A stretch of DNA of 64,000 bases. Source: Fulvivirga sp. M361. Its GTDB lineage: Bacteria > Bacteroidota > Bacteroidia > Cytophagales > Cyclobacteriaceae. The stretch spans positions 1 to 64,000 of the forward strand of contig NZ_VKDC01000034.1 of assembly GCF_007097395.1 (NCBI RefSeq), read 5' to 3'. The notes below the pieces were generated by a model, which was given only the letters and a program-made list of their open reading frames with translations, searched no databases and had not been told where the DNA came from. Both the position numbers and the translations under genes were made by a program. How positions within the stretch are numbered: the first letter of the stretch is position 1; each line of letters starts with the position of its first letter. Shown here piece after piece: positions 61,615 through 64,000 of this stretch.

Positions 61615-64000
61615 TTATGGTGATGGGGTTCCCAACGGGATCACCCTACCTCCTTCTTCTACCAGCAAGCCTCCTCTTAACTCCGGCCGCTCTTTCGTGA
61701 GTACAATATCACCATAAACCGTCACCCTGCCATTATTTACAGTCAAACTGGTATAATCAGTCTCTGCCGCCAGTTTCAGGGTAGCGCAATTTACTTCATT
61801 GCTCAACATTACTTCATGATCCGCTATGATCACGTTATCTGTCGATCGCTTGGGATAATCATTAACAAGAGGGCCTCCTTTAGTGTGTGACCATATCTTA
61901 TCGGTCCAATTGCCATCAGCTACCGCCCAGTACATATTAGCACTGTCTACTGCTTGCACAGGTAATGAACGTGTCACAAAACCGCTAACCGTAACATGAC
62001 TAATTTCACTGCTGTAGGCTTGATAATTTTCTTCCTTCGGGATCTGTAATTCTCTCTGAGCGGTGCTTACCTGCACGGCATTATTAAACCAACGGTACTG
62101 GGGGCCGCGATAGTTAAAGTCAGCGGTATAAAAAAGTGTATTACGTGTACGATCAAAATACAGTGCTGCATTTTGCGGGCCAAGCGTTAGCTTATTGGTA
62201 TTGTACTCCCCATCATTTATGTTTCCGTTTTGACCAACGGAAAGCCCCATCCCTTCAATGATATCTTTCAACATGAGTTGATTATCCGCAATATTTAAAT
62301 TCAAATCAAGGCAAGAAGATGTACAACGGGCATTTATGGAGGTAAACTGATTGCCACTTACATTAATATTTTCAGCATTATTAAGCATATCTGCAGGTAA
62401 TACTATATTGCCATAAAATCGGTTATGAGACAAATCCAACTCGACCAAACGTCCTCCGAAATCCCACCCATACTCAAGAATATTTCCGGTAAGCCTGTTA
62501 TTACCTAACCTTAACTCATATAAGTTAGACAGGTTATTCCAGTCATAAGAACCATCTGCAATATTTCCTGAAAACTCATTATGGTCCAATAAGAGACGCT
62601 GCAAACTACTTTTTAAAGCACTATGAGGTATAGGACCATAAAAATGGTTATGGTCCAGGTGTAAAACTACTAAACGAGACATCCCTTCAAACAGGTCATC
62701 CGGTATGGTACCGCTAAGATCGTTTTCCTCAAGCGTGAGTGCTGTAAGCTCGGTAAGATCTCTCATTTCGTCTGGCAGGTAGCCTACGAAATTGTTTTTA
62801 CTAAAATCTAAGCCAATGGCATTAGGAAATGCTTTTAGCCAGAAGCTGATATCACCTTCCAGGTTATTATTGCCTAACATCAAAACTTTAAGTTGAGAAA
62901 GGTTGGAAAAATCAGCAGGTATTTCACCGGTAAAGTTATTGCCTGCCAGGTGCAGTTGCCTAAGGTTTGTATATGTCGTGATAGTCCCTGGAATAACACC
63001 CTCCAATCCACATTCGTTAAGATTCAGTGTAGTGAAGTGTTCAAGATTTCTTAAGCTACCGGGAAGTGGCATTTGTATGGCGGGGTTACCACCCAGGTTA
63101 AGCCGTTCCAAGGCCAGTAACTGGTCCAGGTAATCTGGAATGGCACCGCTCACTGCGTTTGACGGTAGATCTATGGCGGTCACATCAAGGTTTTCAAAGG
63201 TGATCCCATGCCAGTTATTCAGATTCGCAGACTGTTTCCAGCCAGAGGACACATTCCATGAGGGCCCGTCCATATCATCGAAGAGATCAGATAGTATCTG
63301 CCGCTCGGTAGCATCCAGTACTTTTCCTTCATCCGTTACGGTAATACGCCGTGTATCGAATATCAGACATCCGTTCGACGTGGTATGGGTAAAGGTAATG
63401 GTATGCGTACCTACTCCTGCCTGCCTCGGATGGAACACATTAGAATTTGCCCCAACACCGGCCCCACTCCACCTTCCACCGGACGGGCTGTTACCGGTAA
63501 GGGTAATAGGTGCGTCGGAGATCGTTAAGTTAACAGAAAGTTGAGGACCGGCATCCACAATGACCCTGGGATATACATTAACCGTCACAGTTCTTAAATC
63601 TCCGGTACAATGCGAATTATTTTGACGTACTTTAAAAGTTCGGCTCGCAGTGGCAGAAGGAATGATTAACCGGGAGTTCCCTGCCCCGCTCAACTGTACG
63701 CCGTCTCGTGAAGGGTTAACTACTTGATTGTTCGCATTAAGCCAGGTATATGAGCCCGAAGGATTAGCAATAGCAAGTGTTGCGCTTTCGCCATAACAAA
63801 CGTTAGTGGTTGAAGGCAACGAGGGAGGCCCGGGCCTGTGACGTACTGTAATCGTCTTTCGAAGTATGCTGCTGCACGAGCCAACAACCACTGGTCCTGG
63901 TGGGTTATCCGGATCTGGAAAAGGACCAGGGCCTACCGGGTCATTCAATATTAAATCCGTGTTGAAACGTACGCTATATTCTGCCGTAGATTGTAAATTT
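61615..64000 (-). CDS. Large leucine-rich-repeat surface protein, 5' part beyond the window
   Basis: At least 795 residues; the frame stays open to the window edge, with upstream codons reading SVRFNTDLILNDPVGPG, so the N-terminus is missing. A proline-rich segment is followed by PKD/Ig-like domains (YGESATLAIANPSGSYTWLN; FHPRQAGVGTHTITFTHTTS; SNGCLIFDTRRITV), then about ten plant-type LRRs with the LxxLxLxxNxLxGxIP pattern (LRQLHLAGNNFTGEIPADFS) at about 240-520 of the visible part, and a beta-rich end with a G8-like look (NWTDKIWSHTKGG; LRGGLLVEEGGRVIPLG). Likely a secreted adhesin or environmental binding protein. Confidence 0.85.
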   Translation of the reverse strand, partial: NLQSTAEYSVRFNTDLILNDPVGPGPFPDPDNPPGPVVVGSCSSILRKTITVRHRPGPPSLPSTTNVCYGESATLAIANPSGSYTWLNANNQVVNPSRDGVQLSGAGNSRLIIPSATASRTFKVRQNNSHCTGDLRTVTVNVYPRVIVDAGPQLSVNLTISDAPITLTGNSPSGGRWSGAGVGANSNVFHPRQAGVGTHTITFTHTTSNGCLIFDTRRITVTDEGKVLDATERQILSDLFDDMDGPSWNVSSGWKQSANLNNWHGITFENLDVTAIDLPSNAVSGAIPDYLDQLLALERLNLGGNPAIQMPLPGSLRNLEHFTTLNLNECGLEGVIPGTITTYTNLRQLHLAGNNFTGEIPADFSNLSQLKVLMLGNNNLEGDISFWLKAFPNAIGLDFSKNNFVGYLPDEMRDLTELTALTLEENDLSGTIPDDLFEGMSRLVVLHLDHNHFYGPIPHSALKSSLQRLLLDHNEFSGNIADGSYDWNNLSNLYELRLGNNRLTGNILEYGWDFGGRLVELDLSHNRFYGNIVLPADMLNNAENINVSGNQFTSINARCTSSCLDLNLNIADNQLMLKDIIEGMGLSVGQNGNINDGEYNTNKLTLGPQNAALYFDRTRNTLFYTADFNYRGPQYRWFNNAVQVSTAQRELQIPKEENYQAYSSEISHVTVSGFVTRSLPVQAVDSANMYWAVADGNWTDKIWSHTKGGPLVNDYPKRSTDNVIIADHEVMLSNEVNCATLKLAAETDYTSLTVNNGRVTVYGDIVLTKERPELRGGLLVEEGGRVIPLGTPSP

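Overview
The window looks like a chromosomal piece of a Bacteroidota bacterium, most likely a Cytophagales-type marine or soil heterotroph. The clues are: AT-rich intergenic DNA; -7 boxes of the TAnnTTTG type with almost no Shine-Dalgarno sequences; many small lipoproteins; a SusB-like GH97 enzyme; a sulfatase; a large leucine-rich-repeat surface protein; and a putative glycine-lipid acyltransferase pair. No rRNA, tRNA, CRISPR array, transposase or prophage was seen.

Layout. 1-6.8 kb: small exported proteins around a tight + strand operon (1408-5489) of a SpeD-like AdoMet decarboxylase, a voltage-gated K+ channel, a membrane-embedded spermidine-synthase-like protein and a Tat-exported flavoprotein oxidoreductase. 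7.3-10.2 kb: a membrane AraC regulator, a secreted metallopeptidase and a small outer-membrane-type protein. 10.5-16.0 kb: a YdeP-type molybdenum oxidoreductase, a small companion protein and FdhD, divergent from an oxalate/formate-type MFS carrier with a 40-residue companion peptide. 16.3-21.7 kb: a Cache-AraC regulator, a sulfatase and an inverting-type GH97 glycosidase. 21.9-26.5 kb: a large SF1 helicase and the lipid acyltransferase pair. 26.6-28.1 kb: a Fic toxin with an unannotated 53-residue VbhA-like antitoxin, bracketed by near-identical hairpin repeats. 28.3-30.2 kb: a B12-binding radical SAM protein and a small membrane protein.

30.3-43.8 kb (minus strand) is the most interesting region. 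It encodes, in transcription order, a YbjN/CesT-fold protein, PspA, a YqiJ-like OB-fold membrane protein, a YqiK-like flotillin, a 1648-residue AAA+ ATPase, a 50-residue membrane microprotein, a DUF4178 protein, a YgiB/YjfM-like lipoprotein, a double DUF350 membrane protein, and a second membrane spermidine-synthase-like protein. It resembles the E. coli yjfIJKLMC and yqiJK gene sets merged, with an aminopropyltransferase-like enzyme where E. coli has a glutathionylspermidine-synthase-like one. Together with the 1408-5489 operon, which holds a paralogue of the synthase, this suggests a membrane-stress module that makes or uses a polyamine-type compound and may act on a K+ channel. A divergent XRE regulator with a peptidase-like domain (44009-44788) may control it.

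44.8-53.4 kb: cardiolipin synthase, DNA polymerase IV, a thioredoxin-like protein with a GAF/PAS sensor, TPR and hydrolase proteins, a DUF3108 protein and DapD. 53.5-59.9 kb: a glycosyltransferase, then a metal (Mn/Zn) uptake operon with its own DtxR/MntR repressor, a perfect palindromic operator, a permease fused to a second DtxR-like domain, and a four-helix-bundle (IVS-type) cassette with tandem repeats wedged between the two permease genes. 60-64 kb: an exported barrel-like protein and the 3' part of a large leucine-rich-repeat surface protein cut by the window edge.
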